From the NCBI RefSeq assembly GCF_900174485.1, contig NZ_LT837803.1, positions 2,619,305 through 2,683,304 on the forward strand: DNA of 64,000 nucleotides, read 5' to 3'. The notes beneath the pieces were generated by a model, which was not told the origin of the DNA, searched no databases, and was given only the letters and a program-made list of their open reading frames with translations. Numbering within the stretch: position 1 is the first letter of the stretch; every line of letters starts with the position of its first letter. This document shows, piece by piece, positions 16,234 to 24,089 of the stretch. Source of the DNA: Sterolibacterium denitrificans (GTDB lineage Bacteria; Pseudomonadota; Gammaproteobacteria; Burkholderiales; Rhodocyclaceae). A program made the translations under genes and the position numbers.

Positions 16234-16293
16234 GGCCCCTTTCCCCTTTGTCGCACGACAAGAAAGGAGGTCGCCCGCCAGGGCGAAACCCGG
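16234..16293. repeat. Outer inverted arm, right
   Basis: Inverse complement of the arm left of copy 1 (10469-10545): the run CTTTGTCGCACGACAAGAAA followed by CGCCCGCCAGGGCGAAACC. The remaining ~90 bases up to rdgC (16294-16386) contain no gene and must hold the rdgC promoter. Confidence 0.7.
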
Positions 16294-16386
16294 CCTTTGA
16301 AAAGCCCGCCAACGCGAGCCCCGGCTTCAGCACCCGCCGGTTAGAATCACGCGGCCTTCCCAAAATCAACAGAAAAAGACTTTCCC

Positions 16387-17316
16387 ATGTGGTTTCGCAA
16401 TCTACAGATTTATCGCCTGGACCCGGACTGGCAGACCAACGCTGCCGGTTTGCAGCTCAAGCTCGAGAAGCATGCCTTTCGCGGCTGCAGCGCCAGCGAG
16501 ATGCAGGCGCGGGGCTGGGTGCCGCCGCGCGGCAATCCGGATGAGCTGGTCATCGCCGCGAACCGGCAGTTGCTGATTTGCCTGGGCGTCGAGCAAAAGC
16601 TCCTGCCGGCTTCGGTGGTGCGCCAGTATGCCCAGGAGCGCCTGGCCGAGCTGGAGGAGCAGCAGGGCTTCAAGCCCGGCCGCCGGCAGACGCTGGACGT
16701 GCGTGAGGCAGTGACCGCCGAGTTGCTGCCGCGCGCTTTCGTCAAGCGCCGCCTGACCTATGTCTGGTTCGAGCTGCAGGGCGGCTGGTGCGCCATCGAC
16801 GCCGGCAGCGCGGCGCGGGCGGAGGAAGTCGTCGAACACCTCAAGCAGACGCTGGGCGAGTTGCCGCTGCGGCCGCTGCGCACGCAGCTTTCGCCGGCCG
16901 CGGCGATGAGCGCCTGGCTGGCGGCCAGCGAGGCGCCGGACGGTTTCACCATCGACCGCGACTGCGAATTGCGCGCCGTCGGGGAGGATCGCGCCACCGT
17001 GCGCTATGTGCGGCATACGCTGGAAGCCGCCGAAATCGCCGGCCACATCGCCGCCGGCAAGTCCGTCACGCGCCTGGCGCTGACCTGGCAGGATCGGATT
17101 GCCTTCGTCCTCACCGAGCAGTTGCAGGTCAAGCGGCTGGCTTTTCTCGATCTGCTCAAGGAAGAGGCCGAGCGCCAGGCCGAGAGCGCCGACGAGTTGT
17201 TTGAAGCCGATTTCCTCATCATGTCGGGCGAATTCAGCCGCCTGCTGCCGCAGTTGGTCGCAGCGCTGGGCGGCGAAGGCGGGCCGGACGAAGAGGGGCC
17301 GGGGAGCCAAGGCTAG
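16387..17316 (+). CDS. rdgC: Recombination-associated protein RdgC
   Basis: A 309-residue ring-forming DNA-binding protein that limits RecA loading. The start MWFRNLQIYRLDPDW is diagnostic for RdgC. ARGWVPPRG and the C-terminal FEADFLIMSGEFSRLLPQLV are also family features, and length is normal. It has a host-genome or nucleoid-associated role; in Neisseria the homologue influences pilin variation, which is worth noting because it neighbours repeat elements around flagellin. It is probably followed by the oxidoreductase in the same transcript (16-base gap). Confidence 0.96.
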   Translation: MWFRNLQIYRLDPDWQTNAAGLQLKLEKHAFRGCSASEMQARGWVPPRGNPDELVIAANRQLLICLGVEQKLLPASVVRQYAQERLAELEEQQGFKPGRRQTLDVREAVTAELLPRAFVKRRLTYVWFELQGGWCAIDAGSAARAEEVVEHLKQTLGELPLRPLRTQLSPAAAMSAWLAASEAPDGFTIDRDCELRAVGEDRATVRYVRHTLEAAEIAGHIAAGKSVTRLALTWQDRIAFVLTEQLQVKRLAFLDLLKEEAERQAESADELFEADFLIMSGEFSRLLPQLVAALGGEGGPDEEGPGSQG

Positions 17317-17332
17317 GGTTTGGAGGGAAGCG

Positions 17333-18319
17333 ATGCGCTATATCAGTCATGGCGAGGGCGGTTCTGCCGAGGTGCTGCGGCTGGTCGAGGGCGAGCAGCC
17401 GCGGCCGGGCGCGGGGGAAATCCTCATCGAGGTCGGCTATGCCGGCGTCAATCGGCCGGACCTCCTGCAGCGCGCCGGACTGTATCCGCCGCCGGCGGAT
17501 GCTTCGCCGCTGCTCGGTCTGGAAGTCGCCGGCCGCGTCGCGGCGGTCGGCGATGAAGTCACCGAATGGCAAGTGGGCGATCGCGTCGCCGCGCTGACGC
17601 CGGGCGGCGGCTATGCCAGCCATTGCCTGGCGCCCGCCGCCCATGCCCTGCCAGTGGCCGAGGAGATGAGCCTGGCGACGGCGGCGGCATTGCCGGAAAC
17701 CTGGTTCACCGTCTGGGCCAATCTCATCGACCTGGGCCAGCTCAAGGCCGGCGAGCGTCTGCTGGTGCATGGCGGCGCGAGCGGCATCGGCCTGGCCGCC
17801 ATCCAGCTTGCCCGGCACGTCGGCGCGGAGGTTTTCGTTACCGTCGGCAGTACGGAAAAGCAGACCTTCTGCGAAGCCTTCGGCGCCCATCACGTCATCA
17901 ATTACCGCGAGGAGGATTTCCTCGCCCGGATCAGGGAAATCACTGCCGGCGAAGGGGTCGATGTGGTGCTCGACATGGTTGGCGGCGACTATCTGCAGAA
18001 AGACCTCGGCGCCCTGCGCCGCGATGGACGGCTGGTGCTGATCGCCTTTCTCGAAGGCAGCAAGACGCACTTCGATTTCATGCCGGTGATGATGAAGCGC
18101 CTGCATATCACCGGCTCGACCATGCGCTCGCGCACGCGCGGCGAAAAAGCCGCCATCCGCGATGCCCTGGCGCGCACGGTCTGGCCGGCGCTGGGCGCCG
18201 GTCTGCTGAAAACCCACGTCTGCGCCCGCTTCCCCCTGGCCCAGGCGGCCGAGGCGCACCGCCTGATGGAAAGCGGCCGGCACATCGGCAAGATCGTGCT
18301 GGAAGTCGGCGGGGAGTAG
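17333..18319 (+). CDS. NAD(P)H-quinone oxidoreductase, PIG3/QOR type
   Basis: A 328-residue zinc-independent medium-chain dehydrogenase/reductase. The N-terminal GroES-like domain reads VGYAGVNRPDLLQRAGLYPP. The Rossmann motif HGGASGIGLAAIQLARHVGA lies near residue 145. The PIG3-type C-terminal segment is GSTMRSRTRGEKAAI. It has no structural zinc cysteines. It reduces quinones or enones with NADPH in the cytoplasm. The start at 17333 follows GGAGGGAAGCG; a longer in-frame reading overlaps rdgC and is rejected. It follows rdgC by 16 bases. Confidence 0.93.
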   Translation: MRYISHGEGGSAEVLRLVEGEQPRPGAGEILIEVGYAGVNRPDLLQRAGLYPPPADASPLLGLEVAGRVAAVGDEVTEWQVGDRVAALTPGGGYASHCLAPAAHALPVAEEMSLATAAALPETWFTVWANLIDLGQLKAGERLLVHGGASGIGLAAIQLARHVGAEVFVTVGSTEKQTFCEAFGAHHVINYREEDFLARIREITAGEGVDVVLDMVGGDYLQKDLGALRRDGRLVLIAFLEGSKTHFDFMPVMMKRLHITGSTMRSRTRGEKAAIRDALARTVWPALGAGLLKTHVCARFPLAQAAEAHRLMESGRHIGKIVLEVGGE

Positions 18320-18477
18320 GGAGCAGGCGGAATAGGCGGAGCGGGCGGCGCGGCGCCGGAACAAAATCCGGTTACCCGATATCCAATCTCGTCATCGGCT
18401 GCGGAGCATAAATAAACGTACGACAGACGCACGAAACATCGATACGGCCGGTAAAAGTCGTCCGCAGACGTTGTTCC

Positions 18478-18504
18478 TTCAGTTTTTCCTTTTTTGGCCG
18501 ATAA
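18478..18504 (+). promoter_or_regulatory. Sigma28 (FliA) promoter of the fliD operon
   Basis: TTCAGTTT (18478-18485), an 11-base spacer and a perfect GCCGATAA (18497-18504), matching the FliA consensus TAAAGTTT-11-GCCGATAA at 14 of 16 positions. The fliD ATG is 36 bases downstream, with AGGAGG between. Confidence 0.88.
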
Positions 18505-18540
18505 TAGCCACAGAGCGTCTTTTGGCAGGAGGTTGGCATC

Positions 18541-19935
18541 ATGGCAGGTCTTTCTTCGACAGGTATCGGCTCGGGCCTCGATGTCAGCGGGCTGGTCAGC
18601 AAGCTGATGGAGGCGGAAAGCAAGCCCCTGGTGTCCCTGGCCTCGAAAGAGGCAACGATACAGGCGAAGATTTCGGCTTTCGGCTCGGTCAAGAGCAGCC
18701 TGTCCGCCCTGCAGACGGCGGCGCAGACTCTGGCCAAGCCGGCAAGCTTCACCGGCAGCAGCGCGACGGTTGCCGATACGTCGATCCTCACCGCCACGGC
18801 AGATACCTCGGTCGCGCCCGGCAACTACAACATCAACGTCACCCAGTTGGCGAAGAACCACGTCATCCGCAGCGATGGCGCGTATACGACCAGCGATACC
18901 TTCAATGCCGGCACGCTGACGCTGACGGTGAATGGCAAGACGACGAATGTCGCGATCGAGGCCGGCAAGAACGATACCCTGGCGGGAATCGCCAAGTCGA
19001 TCAACGAGGCCAAGGCCGGCGTGAATGCGGCGGTGGTCAATACCGGCTCGGCGCAGCGCCTGGTGTTGACCTCGGCAAGCCTGGGGACGAATGGAGCCAT
19101 CGGCTTGAGCGTTGCCGAAACCGGCAGCGGTGCGACGCACAGCCTGACGGATTTTGCCTATGGCGGCAGCGATACGCCGACCATGCTGCAGACGCAGGCG
19201 GCGGATGATGCCATCTTCACCGTCAACAATATCGAGATCACCCGTTCGAGCAATACGGTGAGCGATGTGATCAGCGGCCTGACGCTGGGCCTGGCCAAGC
19301 TGGGCGAGACGAAGGTGACGGTGGCGCGCGATACCGGCATGACGACCTCGGCGATCAATGCCTTCGTCAAGGCCTACAACGATGTGGTGACGACGCTGGG
19401 CAGGGTTTCGGCCTATGACGCGGAGGCGAAGAAGGCTTCGACGCTGACCGGGGACAGCACGGTGCGCAGCCTGGAGTTTCAGCTCTCCAGCCTGAGCGGC
19501 AGCGTGGTCGGCGACATTTCCGGCAATACCGCGCGGCTGTCGGATATCGGCATCAGCCGCCAACTGGATGGCACGCTGAAGGTCGATGATGCGAAGCTGA
19601 AGGCGGCGCTGAATAACCCGGAGCGGGATGTCATGGGCCTGTTCAGCAGCACGGAAGCCGGCAGGGAGGGCATTGCCGTGCGCTTCGGCAATGCGCTGAC
19701 CAACATGCTCGGCGAGGGTGGCTCGCTGACTTCGCGCACGGATGGCCTGAACAGCACGATCAAGGATATCGCCCGCCAGCGCACCGCGATCAACCAGCGC
19801 CTGGAAGCGGTGCAGGCCAATTACCTCAAGCAGTTCCAGGCGCTGGACAGCCTGATTTCCAGCATGTCGACGACCAGCAACTATCTGACGCAGCAGTTGA
19901 GCGCGCTGGCCGCCATGACCAACGGCAGCAAGTAA
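18541..19935 (+). CDS. fliD: Flagellar hook-associated protein 2, filament cap
   Basis: A 464-residue cap protein that promotes flagellin folding at the filament tip. The N-terminal region contains the family start GIGSGLDVSGLVSKLMEAES and a coiled-coil D0. The C-terminal coiled coil (DGLNSTIKDIARQRTAINQR, then LEAVQANYLKQFQALDSLIS) closes the protein. AGGAGG precedes the ATG and a strong sigma28 promoter is upstream. It heads fliD-fliS-fliT-fliT2 with short gaps, as in many polar flagellates. Confidence 0.97.
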   Translation: MAGLSSTGIGSGLDVSGLVSKLMEAESKPLVSLASKEATIQAKISAFGSVKSSLSALQTAAQTLAKPASFTGSSATVADTSILTATADTSVAPGNYNINVTQLAKNHVIRSDGAYTTSDTFNAGTLTLTVNGKTTNVAIEAGKNDTLAGIAKSINEAKAGVNAAVVNTGSAQRLVLTSASLGTNGAIGLSVAETGSGATHSLTDFAYGGSDTPTMLQTQAADDAIFTVNNIEITRSSNTVSDVISGLTLGLAKLGETKVTVARDTGMTTSAINAFVKAYNDVVTTLGRVSAYDAEAKKASTLTGDSTVRSLEFQLSSLSGSVVGDISGNTARLSDIGISRQLDGTLKVDDAKLKAALNNPERDVMGLFSSTEAGREGIAVRFGNALTNMLGEGGSLTSRTDGLNSTIKDIARQRTAINQRLEAVQANYLKQFQALDSLISSMSTTSNYLTQQLSALAAMTNGSK

Positions 19936-19981
19936 AGCAACCCCGGCAACCCAGCGCACAGGAACGCAAGAGGAGCACACC

Positions 19982-20422
19982 ATGTTCACCCCTCGTGGCA
20001 ATGCCGCCCAGGCCTACAGCAAGGTCGGCGTCGAAACCGGCGTCGAGGCCGCCAGCCCGCACCAGTTGATCGTCATGCTGTTCGACGGCGCCCTGCTGGC
20101 CATCTCGAATGCCGGTCTGCAGATGCAGCAGCAAAATCCCGCCGGGAAGGGTCAGTCGATTTCACACGCCATCGACATCATCAGCAACGGGCTGAAGGCC
20201 AGTCTCGACAAGGACAAGGGCGGCGAGCTGGCGCAGAACCTCGACGCGCTTTATGACTACATGTGCAACCGTCTGCTCCAGGCCAATTTGCGCAACGACA
20301 AGACGGCGCTCGATGAGGTCAGCCGACTGCTCGCCGATATCCGCAGCGCCTGGGTGGAGATCGCCGGCGCACCGGCGGCGCAGTCGGCCACCACTTCAGC
20401 TTCGGCCTCGGCCGTTGCCTGA
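19982..20422 (+). CDS. fliS: Flagellar export chaperone FliS
   Basis: A 146-residue cytoplasmic chaperone that binds the flagellin C-terminus and prevents premature polymerisation. The family signature is clear: AAQAYSKVGVETGVEAASPH, QLIVMLFDGALLAISNA and LYDYMCNRLLQANLRNDKTA. The tail after about residue 130 is a short Ala/Ser-rich extension. AAGAGGAG lies just before the ATG. It follows fliD by 46 bases. Confidence 0.96.
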   Translation: MFTPRGNAAQAYSKVGVETGVEAASPHQLIVMLFDGALLAISNAGLQMQQQNPAGKGQSISHAIDIISNGLKASLDKDKGGELAQNLDALYDYMCNRLLQANLRNDKTALDEVSRLLADIRSAWVEIAGAPAAQSATTSASASAVA

Positions 20423-20458
20423 CTCCCCTGACCAGTCTAACGAAACGGACGAGCCACC

Positions 20459-20794
20459 ATGCCTGGCAAACCTGCCCCGGTCGGTTATCAGGAGATGCAC
20501 ATACTTTCGGCGCACATGCTGGCTGCCGTGGAGCGCAATGACTGGGACCGGGTGATCGAGCTGGAAAACCAGATCGCTGCGCTGCGCGATCACCTGATCG
20601 CCCATCCCGTGCCGGTGACGGCGAGCGAAGAGGAAATCGCCGAGCAGAGGCGTTTGATCAGGCAGATCATCCTCGATCACGAAAGCGTCCGGCACCAGGC
20701 ACAGCCCAAGCTGGAGGAAACCCGCCAGCAGCTCGGCACGGCAGCCAACCAGCGCCGGGTGGATCAGGCTTACGGCAGCAACGACGATGATTAG
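20459..20794 (+). CDS. fliT: FliT-like flagellar chaperone, copy 1
   Basis: A 111-residue, mostly helical protein. YQEMHILSAHMLAAVERNDW and RVIELENQIAALRDHL resemble the helical core of FliT, the FliD chaperone and regulator. The C-terminal half RRLIRQIILDHESVRHQAQP followed by KLEETRQQL corresponds to the FliT helix that binds partners. It lies directly after fliS. A paralogue follows at 20931, aligned in the YEEMNALSSRMAAAARIQDW region, so the chaperone is duplicated in tandem. Confidence 0.8.
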   Translation: MPGKPAPVGYQEMHILSAHMLAAVERNDWDRVIELENQIAALRDHLIAHPVPVTASEEEIAEQRRLIRQIILDHESVRHQAQPKLEETRQQLGTAANQRRVDQAYGSNDDD

Positions 20795-20930
20795 GGCGCG
20801 TTCCCGCTCCCTGATTTCCGGGTTCTCGCATTCCCAGGTTTCACATTCAGGCGGCAGACGGGCAGCCAGCAGAAATAGCCGCGATTCCCTACCTTCATTT
20901 TGCGAATCCGTTTGCTGTGAGGCCTTTACC

Positions 20931-21260
20931 ATGCGGCTCATGCCTACATCGCCGATTTCGCTGTACGAAGAAATGAATGCACTGTCTTCCCGCATGGCCG
21001 CAGCAGCGCGCATCCAGGATTGGGAAACCCTGAAGATGCTGGCGCGCTCGGTTGCCGTGTTGCGCAATGCGCTGCCGGATGGCGACAGCCAACTCACGGA
21101 AGCCGAACTGCAGCAAAAGACCGTGCTGATCCAGCGCATCCTCGATGACGATGCGGAAATCCGCCGCCATACCGAGCCATGGATGGAGCGCGTCTGCGAT
21201 TTTCTCAACCCGCCGCCACGCCGGAGCAAGCACGCGCAGCGCCAGGCGCGCGCCTGTTAG
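20931..21260 (+). CDS. FliT-like flagellar chaperone, copy 2
   Basis: A 109-residue protein. SPISLYEEMNALSSRMAAAA, RIQDWETLKMLARSVAVLR and VLIQRILDDDAEIRRHTEPW are clearly related in pattern to the preceding FliT-like protein (same helix spacing and the same ILDD/ILDH centre). The start at 20931 (or MPTSP at 20940) was chosen because homology begins there; the in-frame upstream 48 codons look non-coding. The C-terminus ends in a basic RRSKHAQRQARAC tail absent from copy 1. It could be specific for another late substrate such as FlgK/FlgL. Confidence 0.72.
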   Translation: MRLMPTSPISLYEEMNALSSRMAAAARIQDWETLKMLARSVAVLRNALPDGDSQLTEAELQQKTVLIQRILDDDAEIRRHTEPWMERVCDFLNPPPRRSKHAQRQARAC

Positions 21261-21474
21261 ACCACGGGCGCATGCGGGTATCGAGGCCGAAGCCGGAATG
21301 CGAGGTCGATCCGATGCACATCTTCCGCCCCCGCGTGCCATTCACCCTGCCACTGACCCTGTCGCGAAAACCCGCGACGCTGCCTAGGACGCCGGCCCGC
21401 CGGCCGCTTGAGTCGGGCGGGCTTGTTGCCGCCATCCACACTACCCACGCCACCACCTGCCGCGGAGCGCGCGC

Positions 21475-22809
21475 ATGGCGCTGATTCCCTCCGACGCCGG
21501 GCTGCGCCTGCGCCTCGAAAACGAACTGCTGCCGCAGCAGGCGCGGCCGGTCACGCCGGTCAAGGAAATCACCGCCGACTTACCGCGTCTGCAGGCGGGG
21601 CAGAATTTCACCGCGCAGATTCGCGATGTGCTGCCGCAGAATACCTATCTGGCCCTGGTCGCCGGCAAGCAAGTGACGCTGTCACTGCCGTCGAGCGCGA
21701 AAAGCGGCGACGTGCTCGAACTGGTGGTGGTCGAGCAGACGCCGAAGAGCATCGTCGCCAAGCTGGCCGATCCACAGAGCGCGGCCGCGCAGCAGGCCGG
21801 GGCCAATCAGAATCCGCCGCAGACCACCTGGAGCAACGCCGCCCGCATGCTGCGCACGCTGCTGGTGGCCGAAGGCGAGTCGCCCAAGGCCGCCCCGCTG
21901 AATCGCGGCGAGCCGCTGCTGGCGCGACCGACCGGCAACGGCGCCGAGTTGGCGCCGGTACTCGGCCGGGCGGTGTCGCAAAGCGGCCTGTTTTATGAAG
22001 CGCATCAGGCGCAATGGGTGGCCGGCAAGCTGCCGCTGAGTCAGTTGCGCCAGGAACCCCAGGGCCAGCAGCCGGCCGGTGCTTCACCCTTGCCATTGCC
22101 TGCCGACGCGGCCGCGCCTACCCCTGCCCAAACGGCCGGCGGCGCCGGCACGCAGACCGCGACTGCGCAGCAAGCGCTCGGCAACAACGTGCTGCAAGGC
22201 CTGCTGTTGTATCAGGCGAATCAGCAGCAGGCAGCGGGCAGCCAGGCGGCGGAACAACCCCCAGGCACTGCCGCCGAGGCGGCGCAGGCAGGCAGCCGCC
22301 AGCAAGCGGCGACGGCCAACGCCGCGCAGCCCCAGCACGCGGCCGGCCTGGTGCGCCAGGACGCCGGCGAGGCCGCCCGGCCGGCGGTCGCGCTGCCGCA
22401 GCTAGCCAATCTGCCGACCATGCCCGACGAACTGCGCGCGCTGGTCCAGCAGCAACTGGATGCCGCCGGCAGCCAGCGCCTGCTCTGGCATGGCGAGGTC
22501 TGGCCGGGACAGGAACTGGATTGGCGGGTGGAATGGCAGGGCGATGAGCATGCCGGCGGCAGCGAGGAGGACAACGAGCCCTGGCAGACCCATCTGCGCC
22601 TCACCACGCCACGCCTCGGCAGGCTGGAAGCCGCGCTGCATCTGGGCCCGGCCGGCGTGCGCCTGGATCTGGCGGCGGCCGAAGCCGGCAGTGCCGCCGC
22701 CCTGCGCGCCGCCGTGGATGATCTGGCCCAGGCGCTGGCCGCCGCTGGCGTGCCCCTGCGCGGTTTTCTGGTGCGCCAGTCGACGGCCGAAGATGCCGAT
22801 GCGCCATGA
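21475..22809 (+). CDS. FliK-like flagellar hook-length control protein (second copy)
   Basis: A 444-residue protein. The N-terminal ~110 residues (LPRLQAGQNFTAQIRDVLPQ, NTYLALVAGKQVTLSLP) form a beta-rich domain. A long Ala/Gln/Gly low-complexity middle follows, then a C-terminal domain like Flg_hook (WRVEWQGDE, then LRLTTPRLGRLEAALHLGPA). Its stop overlaps the next gene, the FlhB-C-like switch protein, by 4 bp (ATGA). That pairing is known in other bacteria. The canonical fliK lies at 37617. Confidence 0.75.
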   Translation: MALIPSDAGLRLRLENELLPQQARPVTPVKEITADLPRLQAGQNFTAQIRDVLPQNTYLALVAGKQVTLSLPSSAKSGDVLELVVVEQTPKSIVAKLADPQSAAAQQAGANQNPPQTTWSNAARMLRTLLVAEGESPKAAPLNRGEPLLARPTGNGAELAPVLGRAVSQSGLFYEAHQAQWVAGKLPLSQLRQEPQGQQPAGASPLPLPADAAAPTPAQTAGGAGTQTATAQQALGNNVLQGLLLYQANQQQAAGSQAAEQPPGTAAEAAQAGSRQQAATANAAQPQHAAGLVRQDAGEAARPAVALPQLANLPTMPDELRALVQQQLDAAGSQRLLWHGEVWPGQELDWRVEWQGDEHAGGSEEDNEPWQTHLRLTTPRLGRLEAALHLGPAGVRLDLAAAEAGSAAALRAAVDDLAQALAAAGVPLRGFLVRQSTAEDADAP

Positions 22810-23129
22810 GCAACCCACCTGCCCCTGGAGCCCGTCCCCTCCCCGCCACGCCGGAACCGGAAACCCCGCGCGAGGAACGGGCGCTGGCCCTGGCCCTGGC
22901 CTATGCCCCCGGCGATACGGCGCCGCGCATCGTCGCCAAGGGCCGAGGCCTGATTGCCGAGGAAATCATCCGCCGCGCCCACGAAGCCGGCGTCTTCGTC
23001 CACGAGTCGCCGGAACTCGTCACCCTGCTGATGCAGTCCAACCTCGACGACCACATCCCGCCCCAGCTCTACGTCGCCATCGCCGAACTGCTGGCCTGGA
23101 TCTACCGGCTGGAGCAGGAGCGGCCGTAA
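22806..23129 (+). CDS. FlhB C-terminal-like export switch protein
   Basis: A 107-residue protein resembling the cytoplasmic domain of FlhB/YscU: ERALALALAYAPGDTAPRIV, AKGRGLIAEEIIRRAHEAGV and the ending PPQLYVAIAELLAWIYRL. It lacks the transmembrane part and the NPTH autocleavage site, so it corresponds to the cleaved FlhB-CC fragment. Such stand-alone proteins (Bacillus YlqH, FhlB) can partly substitute for FlhB-CC in export switching. It overlaps the fliK-like gene by 4 bp, suggesting the two act together in substrate-specificity control. Confidence 0.87.
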   Translation: MSNPPAPGARPLPATPEPETPREERALALALAYAPGDTAPRIVAKGRGLIAEEIIRRAHEAGVFVHESPELVTLLMQSNLDDHIPPQLYVAIAELLAWIYRLEQERP

Positions 23130-23240
23130 CGACGGCCCCGCCGCAACTCAGCGTGACTGGGGGTGATTGGACATGACTGGGCGCAACGCGATGTGTTGGC
23201 GCGGCGCTGTTGCATGGAATAAACTCGACAGTCGCATCGC

Positions 23241-24077
23241 ATGGATCCTGGCATGACCGACGAAACATCCGCCCCGCCGCATACGCCTCCCCCCCCGCCC
23301 TCGTCATCGATCCCGCAAAACCGCTTCGAACGCCTGCGCGATGAGGAGGAAAAGGACTACACCCTGCGCTCGCGCAGCGAGATATTGGCGGTATTGCGTT
23401 CGATGATCGAACACAATGCGCTGATGACGGTGTATTTCAATCAGGGCCAGGACTTCATGCTCTCCTCGCTGCTGCAACTCGCTGCCGACGGCAGAACGCT
23501 GGTGCTGGATGTCGGCAGCAGCGCGGAAATGAACCAGCGGGCGCTGGCGGCGGATCGCCTGATCTGCGTCTCGAATCTCGACAAGATCAAAATCCAGTTC
23601 GTGCTGAACGGCGTCGATGCGCTGCAGTTCGAAGGCCGCCCGGCCTTCCTCGCCAATACGCCGGAAATCTTGGTGCGCCTGCAGCGGCGCGATTTCTATC
23701 GCTTCGTCCTGCCGGTGCTGCAATCGATCAGGTGCAGCATTCCATTCAAGTCCTACGATGGCGGGCTGCAGCCGATCGAAGTCAACGTGATCGACATCAG
23801 CGCAGGCGGCATCGGCTTTCTCAGCAAGAGCGAGAGCCTCGGCCTGAGCACCGACATGCTGCTGGAAAATTGCCGCATCGACCTGCCGGAGATCGGCATC
23901 CTGACCGTCAACATGCGCATCCGCAGCCTGTATGAAGTCACCCTGCTCACCGGCGCCCGCCACGAACGCGCCGGCTGCCAGTTCATCGGCCTGACCGCCA
24001 AGCAGGAAATGCAGTTGCAGCGCTACATCATCAAGGCAGAGCGCGAGCGCAAGGCGCGCGAGCTGGGGATGAGTTGA
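23241..24077 (+). CDS. ycgR: Flagellar brake protein YcgR (PilZ domain)
   Basis: A 278-residue c-di-GMP receptor that slows flagellar rotation. An N-terminal YcgR domain (about 40-150; EILAVLRSMIEHNALMTVYF) is followed by a PilZ domain. The PilZ c-di-GMP motif is RRDFYRFVLP upstream and DISAGGIGFL as the (D/N)xSxxG box; both arms are intact. A second in-frame ATG at 23253 is also possible. The gene closes the fliD-side gene set and is convergent with the PLP-enzyme gene 12 bases away. Confidence 0.94.
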   Translation: MDPGMTDETSAPPHTPPPPPSSSIPQNRFERLRDEEEKDYTLRSRSEILAVLRSMIEHNALMTVYFNQGQDFMLSSLLQLAADGRTLVLDVGSSAEMNQRALAADRLICVSNLDKIKIQFVLNGVDALQFEGRPAFLANTPEILVRLQRRDFYRFVLPVLQSIRCSIPFKSYDGGLQPIEVNVIDISAGGIGFLSKSESLGLSTDMLLENCRIDLPEIGILTVNMRIRSLYEVTLLTGARHERAGCQFIGLTAKQEMQLQRYIIKAERERKARELGMS

Positions 24078-24089
24078 GGCTGAGGCTGG

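Noticed and set aside
21261-21474. Possible sigma54 site before the fliK-like gene (GGGCGG-N5-TTGC)
   Set aside because: The -24 half matches poorly; the match is expected by chance in GC-rich DNA.
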